Positions 21,901 to 32,870 of a stretch of DNA of 64,000 nt are shown piece by piece. The notes beneath the pieces are model-generated. The model was given only the letters and a program-made list of their open reading frames with translations. It was not told where the DNA came from and searched no databases. The first letter of the stretch is position 1, and every line of letters starts with the position of its first letter. The position numbers and the translations under genes were made by a program. This stretch comes from Ovis canadensis (Eukaryota; Chordata; Mammalia; Artiodactyla; Bovidae), in the NCBI RefSeq assembly GCF_042477335.2, contig NC_091247.1:8206501-8270500 (forward strand), read 5' to 3'.

Positions 21901-23480
21901 TTGGTGTCCCTGCCCGCAGTGGGTAAGCAGGCCAGACCCCTAAGCCTTATCTAAGCTTGAAAAAACACTTAAACAGCAATAGGAGGCAGCGTGAGTGCGT
22001 GAAAGTGTTACAGAAGTGACTGTGGTGGGGTGAGGGCCGGGACCGTGGGGAAGACTCTGCTGCAGCTGCAGGGAGCAGGGTCTGGGGCCCCAGCTCGACC
22101 CCGCCTGGTTCCTTCCTCTTCTGCCAGAGCAGCTGTGCTCAGCACATCCTCTTTTAGTGCAACCCTTGAAGGCGCTTCCCCAGCAGACCTGCCTCGAGGG
22201 GAGGCTCAAGTTCCTCTAGCCTCAACCCCTGCTCACAGTGACCCTCTAGCTCGGACAGGCCCCGGCCCCAGCCCCCACCTCCTGCAAAGACAGGCGCTCT
22301 CAAGATTTACCTGTGACTCTAGATGAACCTCTGAACTTCTCAGAGCCCATAACTGATTTGAAAAACTGTTGGATGATAACCATATTAACCTTTGGATGCT
22401 GTTGTGTATTTCTCCAGTAAACATCTCTCTGTATCTATCTATCTATTGCTTCTGCAAGCTTCCTAAAGAAGCATCCTGGCCTCTTGGCTCCCATGGTCTG
22501 TCTAGTGGGAGGCAGAGATGGCAGGTAACTGTAGAATTATCTACTTCTGTGTACTGACATGTGGGGGAAGTGTCATCTGAAATCGAGAGCAAGTCCACAG
22601 GAATCTGATTTAGCTGGAAGGTGGGCAACTGGACAGGCATTGAGCTGAGGCCATAGAATGAAGATGTTAATAGGGTGAAAAGCAGAGGAACTGCATTCCT
22701 GGTGGGTGGAATGGCTTGTATAAAGGCCCTGAGGTGGGAGGGCCATGTCACAGTCACTTCTGATACTGAAAGAATCTTTTTTTTGTTTGAAAGAATCTGA
22801 GTACAGAGAGGGAAGGGGAGAGAGGACTGAGATAAACTGGAGGGCTTAATAGCATCACACTGGCCTTATCAACCAGGGTTGACCATTGAACTAAGAACCC
22901 GAAGGAGCCATTGATCTTGTACATTTCTTTATCTGTAGTTAGGGTTAATAAATGTTGTTATTATTATTAATTTTAAATTTCCTCACCCTCTGGGGTATAA
23001 GGCCAGAGAATTCTCTTTGATCCCAAAAGGCCCTGACTATCCTGGGTCAGCTGTGACCCTTGACTGGCAACGACCCCAGAAATGGCCCTCTTGTTTTGAT
23101 AAATTAGAGTTCAAAGCCAGGGAGCTTCAGTAACTAGCCCCCAAGGTCACCAAGGGAGACAAGCCTGGGAACCCAGTTCTCTGACTCCAGGCCCTTGGTC
23201 TTGCCTATTCTCATCATCTCCCCACCCCGCTTGAAACCCCCAAGGGTTCCCCACTGTCTCCAGAAGGCACAGTCTGGCACTTGATCCTCTGCTCGAGGTT
23301 GTCTCTCTCTGGCATGAGTCCACAGCAAAGTGAAGGGCACTGTTCAGTGTCGCCCAGAGGCTGCCAGAGAGCCTGCCACCCCACGTTCACAGGTGCTGTC
23401 CCCCAACCAGGAAATCGGGGAATGGGGGCACTCCAGTCTCTTCCACGGTTATTCTTGCAGCTCATGGGGCCCAGCTGTCC
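21901..23480. other. Unique intergenic island
   Basis: It is mostly single-copy and GC-rich at 22020-22320. (ATCT)n-like runs occur near 22430. 22600-22760 resembles an old mammalian repeat. No coding exon is recognised. Confidence 0.45.
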
Positions 23481-23537
23481 TCCTATATTAATTTTCTATG
23501 ACTGTTGTAATAAATGACCACTTAGTAGCTTAAAATA

Positions 23538-23749
23538 GGCCTCCCTAGTGGCTCAGCAGTAAAAAATCCGCCTGCCAATGCAGGAAATGCAGGTTCGATC
23601 CCTGGGTTGGGAAAATCCCCTGGAGAAGGAAGGGCGACCAGCTCCAGTATTCTTGCCTGGAGAATCTCATGGACAGAGGAAGCTGGCAGGCTACGGCCCT
23701 TGGGGTCCCAAAGAGTCAGACATGACTTGGCGACTAAACAACAACAGAA
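23538..23749 (+). mobile_element. Bov-tA SINE
   Basis: A full plus-strand copy with an intact B-box-like ggttcgatccc near 23592. Near-identical flanks agcttaaaata (23527) and agcttaaaaca (23750) are the TSD. Confidence 0.92.
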
Positions 23750-24171
23750 AGCTTAAAACAACTCACAAGTATTACCTTACAGTTATAGATCCTAGAAGTC
23801 CGAAATGGGCTAAAATGAAGGTGGCAGCCTCACTGAATCCCTTCTGGAGACTCTAGGAGAGAATTCCAGCTTCTAGATGTTCCCTGCATTTCTTGGTTCA
23901 TAGCCCCTTCCATCCATCTTCCAAGTCAGCCCTGTAGGGCTGAGTCCTTCTCACAAAGCCATCTCTCTGTTTTCCTTCAGTCTCTCTCTTTCACACTGAA
24001 GGATACTTGTAATTACATTGGATGTAGTCACACTCAGATAATCCAGAATAATCTCCCTATTTTAAGGTTAGCTGATTAGCAACTTCAATTCCGTCTGCAA
24101 CCTGAACTCCACTTTGCCAGGTAGCCTCATGTACTCATACTAATCCCAGGATTAGAATGGGGATATCTTGG

Positions 24172-24298
24172 GAATTCCTCGGTGGTCCAGTGGTTAAGAC
24201 TCAGGGCTTTCATTGCTGTGGCCCCAGCTTGACTTCTGGTTTGGAAAGGAAGAGCCCGTAAGCCACATGGTACAGCCAAATTAAAAAAAAAAAAAAAG
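24172..24298 (+). mobile_element. CHR-2-type SINE
   Basis: Head 'gggaattcctcggtggtccag', ending in an A15 tail at 24283-24298. Confidence 0.85.
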
Positions 24299-24302
24299 AT
24301 AA

Positions 24303-24645
24303 AGGCCTTCTCTGGTGGCTCAGTGGTAAAGAATCTACCTGCCGATACAGGAAACACGGGTTCGATCCCTGATCCGTGAAGATCCCACAAGCCACAGAGC
24401 GACTAAGCCTGAGCACCACCACTACTGAGCCTGTGCTCGAGAGCCTGGAAGCCACAATTACTGAGCCCATGTGCCGCAACTGCTGAAGCCCACAGGCCCT
24501 AGAGCCCACACTCCACAACGGGCGAAGCCCCTGCAGTGAGAAGGCCGTGCACCACAACTAGACAGGAGCCCCCGCTCGCCACCACTAGAGCAAAGCCTGT
24601 GCAGCAAGGAAGACCCAGCACAGCCAATAATAAATAAATATTTTT
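24303..24645 (+). mobile_element. CHR-1-type SINE
   Basis: A long plus-strand copy from 'ccttctctggtggctcagtg' through repeated 'ccgcaactgctgaagcccac'-type units to the AATAAATAAAT tail at 24630. Confidence 0.9.
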
Positions 24646-24725
24646 TAATGATGTTATCCACATCAAATTATCTGTTTAAAAAATAACTACAAAAAAAGGA
24701 ATATGAACATCTTTGGGGGACACTA

Positions 24726-25265
24726 TTCTGCCAGCTACCGCTCCCTTCCCAGGCTCCTGGTCCTGCCCTTGTTAGCTGTCCTCACCAGGCAGTTGTCCCC
24801 AGGGAATAACCTGGGAGGGAGTGGGTGTTCTTTGTGGCGTGTATTTGAGTTTGTAATGCGCTTTCACATACTTGGGGGCTAGTAATATTCGCTCTGCTCC
24901 ACATCTGAGAAGTTTGTGGTTAGAAGGTTTAAGTGGCTGGCCCAAGGTCACAGGTCAGAGATGAACATTGCTGGGCTCACCCGCAGGCCTGACCCCAGCT
25001 CTCCCTTTCTCCACTAACTGCCTCCCCCGCCACAAATGGTCTCCCCTTCCCCAGATCATCTTAATGATTTTCCAAGGCCACTCCAAGGGATTTCTGTGGC
25101 CAATTTGCCCTTATTTCTGGCTGCTGCCCAAAAGTCATGGGGTCATACTTGAAAGACTTCCTCAAACCTTGCAAGCCCTGGCTCTGGAGATTTCTGCCTG
25201 AATTGGAAGCAGGCCTATTTCCTATACCCTGCCACGCGGACTTTAACCAGGGCAGGTTTCCAGGG
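24726..25265. other. Unique sequence with MIR remnant
   Basis: 24890-24960 is MIR-like and holds a perfect DR1 nuclear-receptor motif (listed separately). No gene. Confidence 0.45.
24945..24957 (+). promoter_or_regulatory. Candidate DR1 nuclear-receptor site
   Basis: AGGTCA-C-AGGTCA is a perfect direct repeat with one-base spacing, the PPAR/RXR, HNF4 and COUP-TF type. It arose in a MIR-like context (cccaaggtcac). Confidence 0.4.
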
Positions 25266-25394
25266 GAGCTGTCTGTCGCTGTGTTTCGAAAGTGTTAAAA
25301 ATGTGCAATTTATATGATTTCCAGTGACTCTACATCTCTGCCAATCTTTGATAGGGTCAGTCTTTTTTAAAAAACTATGGCTTCTTTAGACATT

Positions 25395-25728
25395 ACTTTT
25401 ATAATTGTATTTATTTATTTATTTTTGACTGTGCTGGGTTTTTGTTGCTATCCATGGGCTTTCCCTAATTGGGCTAACCAGGGGCTACTCTCTGGTTGCG
25501 ATGTGCAAGCTTCTCATTGTGGTGGCTTCTCCTGTTGTGGAACACAAGCCCTAGGGTGAGCTGGCTTCAGTAGTTGTGGCTCCCGGACTCTAGAGCACAA
25601 GCTCATAGTTGTGGCGCACAAACTTGGTTGCTCCGTGGCATGTTGGATGAGGGATCAGATGAGGGATCAAACCCATGTTTCCTGCATTGGCAGGCAGATT
25701 CTTTAGCACTGAGCCACCAGGGAAGCGC
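25395..25728 (-). mobile_element. CHR-1-type SINE
   Basis: A full minus-strand copy from the (TTTA)n tail at 25408 to the 'gagccaccagggaagc' head. Confidence 0.88.
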
Positions 25729-25774
25729 GTTGATATAGCCAATCTTTTTAATTTTAGCTATTGTAATAGGTGTG

Positions 25775-26579
25775 CCGGGAGAAATATCAATAACCTCAGA
25801 TATGCAGATGACACCACCCTTATGGCAGAAAGTGAAGAGGAACTAAAAAGCCTCTTGATGAAAATGAAAGTGGAGAGTGAAAAAGTTGGCTTAAAGCTCA
25901 ACATTCAGAAAATGAAGATCATGGCATCTGGTCCCATCACTCCATGGGAAATAGATGGGGAAACAGTGGAAACAGTGTCAGACTTTATTTTGGGGGACTC
26001 CAAAATCACTGCAGATGGCGACTGCAGGCATGAAATTAAAAGACGCTTACTCCTTGGAAGGAAAGTTATGGCCAACCTAGATAGCATATTCAAAACCAGA
26101 GACATTACTTTGCCAACAAAGGTCTGTCTAGTCAAGGCTATGATTTTTCCAGTGGTCATGTATGGATGTGAGAGTTGGACTGTGAAGAAAGCTGAACGCC
26201 AAAGAATTGATGCTTTTGAAGTGTGGTGTTGGAGAAGACTCTTGAGAGTCCCCTGGACTACAAGGAGATCCAACCAGTCCATTTTGAAGGAGATCAGTCC
26301 TGGTGTTCTTTGGAAGGAATGATGCTAAAGCTGAAACTCCAGTACTTTGGCCACCTCATGGGAAGAGCTGACTCATTGGAAAAGACTCTGCTGCTGGGAG
26401 GGATGCGGGGCAGGAGGAGAAGGGGACGACAGAGGATGAGATGGCTGGATGGCATCACCGACTCGATGGACGTAAGTTTGAGTGAACTCCGGGAGTTGGT
26501 GATGGACATGGAGGCCTGGCGTGCTGCGATTCATGGAGTCTCAAAGAGTCGGACACGACTGAGTGACTGAACTGAACTG
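25775..26579 (+). mobile_element. BovB LINE with ORF2 C-terminal remnant and TSD
   Basis: An 805-bp 5'-truncated plus-strand BovB with an exact 10-bp TSD, aataggtgtg, at 25765-25774 and 26580-26589. The ORF2 frame keeps the reverse-transcriptase YADD motif (codons at 25801-25812). It stays open to 26322, then is frame-shifted relative to the continuing family sequence at 26223-26570. The 3' end is the usual actgaactga tail. It is non-autonomous because of the truncation. Confidence 0.95.
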
Positions 26580-26994
26580 AATAGGTGTGTAGTAGTATAG
26601 TAGTATAGTGTGTAGTAGTATCTAATCATGGCTTTAATTTGTGTTTCCTTGCTGACTGTGGAGTAGAGCATCTTTTCATGTGCTTATGTGAGGCCATCTT
26701 TGCATGCCTATGTTGTCATTCCCCTCTTTTATTATTAAACTTTATTACAATAAGGTTTAATGAAACAGAAAGGTCACCTGGCCTTGATTGTCATTTTGAA
26801 TCACCGTGTGATTAGTCACTGTCTGGGACTACAACACCAGATCCATCCTTTTGCTTCTTCCAGACCCTGTTGATGGACATCTAGGTTGGCTTTGACTTTT
26901 TGCTGTTCTCCTTAACGCTGTGATGTATGTGCTTTTCTGCATATTTGTCCATTTCCTTCATCTGACATCAGTGAGTAAAAGGGATGCACATCGT

Positions 26995-27110
26995 TTTGCT
27001 TTGACCACGCTGTGGGGCTTGTGGGATGTCAGTTACCCAACCAGAGATCAAATCCATGCCCCCTGCAGTGGAAGTCTGAAGTCTTAACCACTGGGCTGCC
27101 AGGGAAGTCT
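26995..27110 (-). mobile_element. CHR-2-type SINE
   Basis: A minus-strand copy, 'gccccctgcagtggaag' to 'gggctgccagggaagtc'. Confidence 0.84.
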
Positions 27111-27379
27111 CAGTACAGTTTTAAATAATCACTAGGAATATAACATACATGATAAACATAATTAATTCTGCTGTATGTTATATATAAAAGTTGTTAAGAA
27201 AGGAAATCCTAAGAGAAAAAAAAATTTAATTTTGTAACCATATGAGATGCTGGATGTTCACTAAATTTATTGTGATAATTCTTTCATGATGTATGTAAGT
27301 CATATCACTATGCTGCACATAAATTTATACAATTCTGTATGTCAAGTGGAGGGGGAAAAAAGGCACGTTCTTCTTTTTT
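27111..27379. other. AT-rich sequence
   Basis: AT-rich, probably old L1-derived. No gene or clear repeat boundary is visible. Confidence 0.35.
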
Positions 27380-27652
27380 GAATATAGTTTATTTTTGGTT
27401 GCGCTGGGTCTTGGCTGCTCCCAGCCGGCGTTCTCTGGTTGGGATGAGTGGAGCCTACTCTTTGCTGCCGGTGCCCAGGCTTCTCGCGGCAGTGGCTTCT
27501 TCTGTTGCAGAACACAGGCTTTAGGCACACGGGCTCCGTAGTTGTGGCCCACTAGCTTTAGTTGCCTGTGGCCACAGGATCAACCCAGGGATCAAACCCG
27601 TGACCCCTGCATTGGCAGGCAGATTCCTATCCACAGCACCACCAGGGAAGTC
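27380..27652 (-). mobile_element. CHR-1-type SINE
   Basis: A minus-strand copy from 'tttatttttggttgcgctggg' to 'accaccagggaagtcc'. Confidence 0.87.
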
Positions 27653-29034
27653 CTAAAGCTGTGTTCTTGATACACTGCTTTTTTTTTTTTTTAAGGCTAG
27701 TTCCAAACATACGCATGGTCTGATGTTCTTTCTGGGGGGGGGGGGGGGAAAGGTGTTCGCGTGTGTGTATATTTCCTGGGTAATGGGATCGGAGGTGAAG
27801 TACTTTTTTCTCTAAACTCTTCTGCTGTAACTCTTTTTAACAACCACACGTTTGCCTTTTTATTTTACAACAAATAAAGCAACTTGAATTTTGCAAAAGG
27901 AAAAACCAAGCAGAGTCTAGCCCCGCTCACCCATCGGAGGCTCCACCCCCTGCTCGTCCGGTCCAGCTAGGGGCGGGAGCTGACCCAGTCTCAAAGGCTT
28001 CCTGAGAACTGGTTCCCTTGCGTAGCGGCCCTCGGGGCAGTGACGAGAGCCGCCCTGCAGATGCTTCCCGGAAAGCCCGAGGGTCAGCTGGACTAGACCA
28101 GTAAATCACCCCAGGAAGGGGCCTGAGCATTTCCTCTGCTGAGGGGGGGCCAGCGGGGAAATGCGTGCAAATTTTGGATGAGTAAAGAGCCCCCATTTAT
28201 GCTAGGGTGAGGGATTAAAAGAAGAGGCAGTGCAGCCAAGCTCGCACAGAACCAAAACAGGGCCCTGCAAAACCAGCAGGACCTTCCTGAATTCTCAGCG
28301 CCAGGGGCTCCCGCTTCAGTCTCTGCCTCCCTGAGCACGTGGTTACCCCTGGTGGGTAGTTTTCAGCTGCCAGCCAAGACTAGTTGAGAGCCAATTTCCC
28401 AAGATAGAATCTGATTGGCCTACCTTGGTCACGTGGTACCTATTGATCCGGCCAATAATACCAAAATGCCTGCTAAGGGGATCTGAGGGAAGGGGCAGTC
28501 ATGGGCTGGGTCGCTCCCCAAAGGCTGCCCCACTAGGGCTCCACAAGCAGAGAAAAATCTGACGGGGTGGTTTAGCCTCCGGCCAGCATGGTGCCTCCCT
28601 GTGCGACAGCTGTCCTGAGGGGCCCAAGTATTAGAAAGACAGCCGGGGCCAAGCCCCCTCCCATGGAATGGATCCCCACCCAGGTCTGTGCCATAGCACG
28701 ACCCTGGTGACAGCTGCCAAGTCGCCTGCCCCAGGGCAGCAATGGCAAAGTCCTCTGAGGAATCTGAACGGGGCTGTGCGGGGAAAGGTCAGCTGTGTCG
28801 CTAGGAACAGGGATGAAGAGACAGGCACGGAGCAGGCAGAGGAGTGATGGTGACAGCTTTTGACCAGAGCAGCAGTACCACAACCGCCACAACAAGCCAC
28901 GGGAAATCACATTTCTGACAGGCGCAGCAGTTCGCATGCAGGAGAACCCTGAATAGGAAGACACACAGACGCTCAGAGGCCCTTGTCTAACCACCGGCAG
29001 GGTTTTCTGTTGCTGTTTTCAGCTCTTTTTTTAA
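27653..29034. other. Unique intergenic island with candidate regulatory cluster
   Basis: It starts with T13 and G15 (27734-27748) tracts. 27910-28640 is GC-richer, repeat-free sequence with several CpGs, two CACGTG E-boxes and three CCAAT boxes (separate entry). No coding exon is recognised. Confidence 0.5.
28336..28456. promoter_or_regulatory. E-box and CCAAT cluster
   Basis: CACGTG at 28336-28341 and 28430-28435. CCAAT at 28391-28395 and 28452-28456, and ATTGG (inverted CCAAT) at 28414-28418. USF/MITF-type factors and NF-Y would be the expected binders. There is no TATA box and no adjacent gene, so a distal enhancer or an unannotated promoter are both possible. Confidence 0.4.
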
Positions 29035-29390
29035 AATACGGCTGCGCTTGGTCTTAGTTGTGGCATGCGTGTGAGCTCAGTCGTTCAGTCGTGTCTCTTT
29101 GCGACTTCGTGGACTGTAGCCCTCCAGGCTCCTCTGTCCATAGAGTTTGCCAGGCGAGAATACTGGAGAGGATTGCCACTTCCTTCTCCAGGGGCTCTTC
29201 CCCACCCAGGGGTTGAACCCATGTCTCCTGTGCCTCCTGCATTGGCAGGCATACCCTTTACCAGCACTGCCACTTGGGACGTCCTTCGGTTTCAGCACTC
29301 GGGATCTTTGATCTTCACTGCAGCATTCGGGCTCTTCAGCTGTGACGTGTGGGATCTAGTTCCCTGACCTAGACCACCAGGGAAGTCACC
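29035..29390 (-). mobile_element. CHR-2-type SINE split by a Bov-tA
   Basis: The CHR-2 body starts at 29035 and its head ends at 29390 ('ctagaccaccagggaagtc'). A minus-strand Bov-tA occupies about 29068-29282. Confidence 0.82.
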
Positions 29391-29399
29391 AGCACTAGT

Positions 29400-29580
29400 G
29401 TTGAATGCTAACATTCACACTGATCCAGCACCTTCTACAGCAGAGGCACCGTTTCTAAGCACCTCACATACAGCCCTTCATGCAACCCTCCTAACAACTT
29501 GAAGAGGTTGGTACTGTTACCCCCATTTTACAGATGGGAAAACTAAGGCACAAAGAGGTTCAGTAACTTGAGGTGGTTCA
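29400..29580 (-). mobile_element. MIR SINE
   Basis: 'ttctaagcacctcacataca', 'cccccattttacagatggg' and 'aaactaaggcacaaagaggtt' are MIR words in the minus orientation. Confidence 0.7.
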
Positions 29581-29783
29581 CAGGAGTAGGATTCCAACCT
29601 GGAGAACCTGGCTTTGGTGCCCTGCTGGTAGCCACTGCCTCCTCCTCAGTCACTGGCAGGTGCCTGACACTGAGATACAGACCAAGACACACATCCTACT
29701 TGTGGGCCTGGGGAAAATGACCCAGATATTAACAGTGACCCACATCAGGAGCTGTCACTGTTGTTTTAAGAGCTATAAGCGTG

Positions 29784-30000
29784 GTTGTTGTTGTTGTTTA
29801 GTCATTAAGTCATGTCCAACATTTTTTGACTCCCATGGACTGTAGCCCACCAGGCTCCTCTGTCCATGGGATTTCCCAAGCCAGGATACTGGAGTGGGTT
29901 GCCATTTCCCCCTCCAGGAGATCGTCCCAACTCAGGGATTGAACCTGCATCTCCTGCATTGACAGGCAGACTCTTTACCACTGAGCCACCCGGGAAGCCC
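29784..30000 (-). mobile_element. Bov-tA SINE
   Basis: A full minus-strand copy, (GTT)n tail at 29786-29799, head ending 'gccacccgggaagccc'. Confidence 0.9.
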
Positions 30001-30913
30001 AAAAGTTTGGTGCCCTAAGAGAATCTGACAAGGGACCACCGCGGCCCAGAGGAGTCAGGGAGGGCTGCCCTGCAGCACTGATGCTGAGGACTACAGAGTT
30101 ACAAGGAGCAGGCAGGCGAGGCAGGGAGGACAGAGCCTATGGCAGGAAGAGGCCAGGCGAGAGGGAACTGCGTGCAGCACACCCTCGACCAGGTGGGTGC
30201 TGCAGGTCACCCCGGACGAAGGTGAGAAAGACCCCGCCCTGGACTCCAGGTGGCTGGCCTGCTCCTCTGTGACCCTGCACCACTTCCCCACTGGCAGTCA
30301 CAGTCACGCGGAAATGCCTGTAGCTGTCTGAGGTGACAGCAGGACCAATCTGTGGATATGTTCGATCACTGTTTGCTACCAAATGCCCCGGAAGGACGCT
30401 AATCACTTTAGTGCCCCTTTTGCGGGGAGTCATGATGATTGAGGGAAAAAGCCACTCGCTGGCTTCTGGAAGGGAATTCAGCCAATCCAGCTATCCAAGC
30501 AGAGAGATGCTATTCAGAGGCCAGCCTGGGCACCAGTCACCTCAAGAGTGGGGCCCTGGCAGTCTATGGAGCAGCCCTTGGCCTTTTTCCAAGGGCTTGC
30601 TGTAGGCACTGCTAGCTTTGCTGTATCAGTTCAAGAGCAAGCAGTGGGGTTTTTGAGAAGTGCTTCAGCCTGAGCATCTGATGATATTCTCAAAGAGAAC
30701 TGTCAATTTCTGGACCCTGGCAGCAACAGAGGGAATGCCATCATGACAGGCTGGGTCACCCTTGAGGGTCAGGCACTGCTCAGCAGGGCAAGACAATGGT
30801 TTGGGCTCATACTGACCAGCTGGGCAGAGGTGGCAGCAAAGAGGTGAGGGCAGAGAACTCACCATCTCCTGGCCTCCAGGCAGAGCTGGTTTTGCCTTCC
30901 TGAAGGGAATGTT
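30001..30913. other. Unique intergenic island
   Basis: GC-rich at 30040-30300 and otherwise plain single-copy sequence. No exon, promoter or repeat can be supported. Confidence 0.45.
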
Positions 30914-30927
30914 TAAAATGCTCTTGA

Positions 30928-31096
30928 GGGACTTCCCTCATGGTGGAATGGCTAAGACTCTGAGCTCCCAGTGCAGGGGGCCGGGTTTGAGCTCTGGTTA
31001 GGGAACTAGATCCCACAGGCCACAACAAGAGCAACAACAGAAAGATCATGGATGCCACAACTAAGACCCAACACAGCTAAATAAATAAATATAAAA
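30928..31096 (+). mobile_element. CHR-2-type SINE with 14-bp TSD
   Basis: A full plus-strand copy ending in an AATAAATAAATAT tail. The exact duplication taaaatgctcttga lies at 30914-30927 and 31097-31110. Confidence 0.93.
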
Positions 31097-31109
31097 TAAA
31101 ATGCTCTTG

Positions 31110-31945
31110 ACCTTTGGCCCAGAGAGTCCGCTTCTGGAACTTATCCCCCTGAGATCTTCTACCAGCACACAAGGAGCATTTACAAGGGTGCTCACTGCAG
31201 TGGCTTGAAGTAGTTAAAAACTGCAAGCACTGCAGGCATGTCCTCATGTGGGCTTCCCTGGTGACTCAGACAGTAAAGAATCCACCTGCAATGCAGGAGA
31301 TGTGGGTTCAACCCCTGGGTCCAGAAGATCCCCTGGAGAAGGAAATGACACCCACTCTAGTGGTAGGCTGCAGTCCATGCGGTCGCTAAGAGTCGGACAC
31401 AACTGAGCAACTTCACGTTCACTCTTCACTTTCATGCACTGGAGAAGGAAATGGCAACTCACTCCAGTGTTCTTGCCTGGAGAATCCCAGGGACAGGGGA
31501 GCCTGGTGGGCTACCGTCTATGGGGTTGCACAGAGCTGGACACGACTGAAGCGACTTAGCAGCAGCAGCAGCAGCTAGTGTTCTTGCCTGGAGAATCCCA
31601 CAGACAGAGAAGCTTGGATGGAACTGGCTAAATCCGCTGTGGATGTCCTCACTAGGGACAGCTGTAGCCCCTGAAGAGAATATTTCAGCAAGAGGCAGCC
31701 TCTAAGAGTCGCTTTTAGGTAAAACAAAACAAAACAACTTGTAAATGACAAAACAATGTGTATTGAATTATTCCCCCCCTTTTATTTAAGATGCCCGAAT
31801 GACAAACTGCAGTGAAGCTCCCTGAACAGAGTCAGGGAGTGTCTGAACAGAGGTCACCTCTGGGAAGGGGGACTGTCATTCTTTAAACTTTCGCTTTCTA
31901 AAGCATAAAATTATGCAATGCTTGAATTTTTCAAAGATGAGTGTG
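31110..31945 (+). mobile_element. Old L1ME-like remnant
   Basis: 31110-31245 and 31690-31945 read as an old plus-strand L1 end ('agagagtccgcttctggaac', 'gcataaaattatgcaatgctt'), interrupted by the SINE pair above. Confidence 0.5.
31250..31620 (+). mobile_element. Bov-tA split by a BOV-A2
   Basis: Bov-tA starts at 31250, stops at about 31360 and resumes at 31576. Between them lies a 5'-truncated BOV-A2 (31361-31575) with an AGC-repeat tail. The 6-bp repeat ctagtg marks the junctions. Confidence 0.88.
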
Positions 31946-31962
31946 CTACTTTTGTTTTGAGA

Positions 31963-32075
31963 TCTTTTTCATGGTTTTGTCCATGTGGTCTGCGGGATCC
32001 TAGTTCCCCGATCAGGGATCGAACCTGGGCCCCTGCAGTAAAAACACCAAGTCCTAACCACTGGAACTCCCTGAG
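31963..32075 (-). mobile_element. CHR-2-type SINE
   Basis: A minus-strand copy with 'gttccccgatcagggatcg' and the head 'ccactggaactccct'. Confidence 0.84.
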
Positions 32076-32099
32076 ATCTTTCTTTCTTTGTTTCTTTCT

Positions 32100-32356
32100 T
32101 TTTAATTTATTCATTTATGTATTTACTTTTGGCTGTGTTGGGTCTTCGTTGCTGCACACGGACTTTCTCTGCTTGTGGTGCAAAGGCTACTCATTGCGGT
32201 AGCTTCTCTTGTTGCAGAAAACAGTCTCTAGGGTACACAGGCTTCAGTAGTTGTGGAAGCCTGCAGTGTGTGGAAACTTTCTGAACCAGGGACGGAACCC
32301 ATGCTCTCTGCACTAGTAGGTGGATTCCTAACCCCCTGGGCCACCAGGGAAGTCCT
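32100..32356 (-). mobile_element. CHR-1-type SINE
   Basis: A minus-strand copy, 'ttttggctgtgttgggtctt' to 'gggccaccagggaagtcc'; the middle is shortened. Confidence 0.85.
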
Positions 32357-32369
32357 AGATCTTTCTTTT

Positions 32370-32625
32370 TTAATGTAAGAATTGGCTACTGTAACTTTCT
32401 CTCTTAGCACTGCTTTCCTTGCATGCCATCCCATAAATTTTGGTATGTTGTTTTTGTTTTCATTTGTTCTCGAGATATTTTCTCATTTCCCTTGAGGTTT
32501 CTTCTTTGACTCATTGAGTGCTTAAGAGTGTGTTGTTTAATTTCCACGTATTTGTGAATTTTCTAGTTTTTCTTCTGCCATTGATTTCTAGTTTCAGCCT
32601 GTTGCAGAGCATGTGATATATTTGA
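32370..32625 (-). mobile_element. L1 ORF2 fragment
   Basis: 'atgccatcccataaattttgg' and 'tttaatttccacgtatttgtg' are minus-strand L1 ORF2 words. Frames are broken. Confidence 0.75.
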
Positions 32626-32654
32626 AATCAGCAGAACAGTGATTGAAAGAGAAA

Positions 32655-32870
32655 GAGAAAGTTTGGATAGCACAGTGGTGAAGAGCTGAGGCCCAGGGTC
32701 CAGACTGCCTGGATTTGAAGTCAGCCCCATCATTGATTATCCATGTGACCCTGGGCATAACATTACCTATCTGTGCCTCAGTTTCTTCACCTGTGAAATG
32801 GGACATATCTCGTGGGACTGTGAAGATTGAGAGAGTTCATATGCTGAAGATCTTAGATTAGTGCTTGGGG
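32655..32870 (+). mobile_element. MIR SINE
   Basis: 'ggatagcacagtggtgaaga', 'ctgtgcctcagtttcttcac' and 'ctgtgaaatgggacatatct' span most of the MIR consensus. Confidence 0.82.

Larger units (their letters stand above)
23481..24725. mobile_element. Ancient repeat of unresolved family, interrupted by three SINEs
   Basis: 23485-23537, 23750-24165 and 24645-24725 appear to be one old element ('ttctatgactgttgtaataaatgacc' to 'cattctgccagctacc'-like end). The same family occurs at 33350-33660. I cannot name it securely; a MaLR/MER-type element is likely. Confidence 0.4.
25270..26990 (-). mobile_element. L1 remnant carrying CHR-1 and BovB insertions
   Basis: 25270-25390, 25729-25774 and 26580-26990 read as one minus-strand L1 ('acatctctgccaatctttga'; 'ggctttaatttgtgtttcctt'). 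Confidence 0.65.

Noticed and set aside
23041-23060. Second oestrogen-response element (GGTCAGCTGTGACC)
   Set aside because: The half-site spacing is four bases, not three, so it does not fit the receptor dimer.
23538-23749. tRNA gene from the intact B box
   Set aside because: The B-box-like ggttcgatccc belongs to the tRNA-derived head of Bov-tA; no cloverleaf with acceptor pairing follows.
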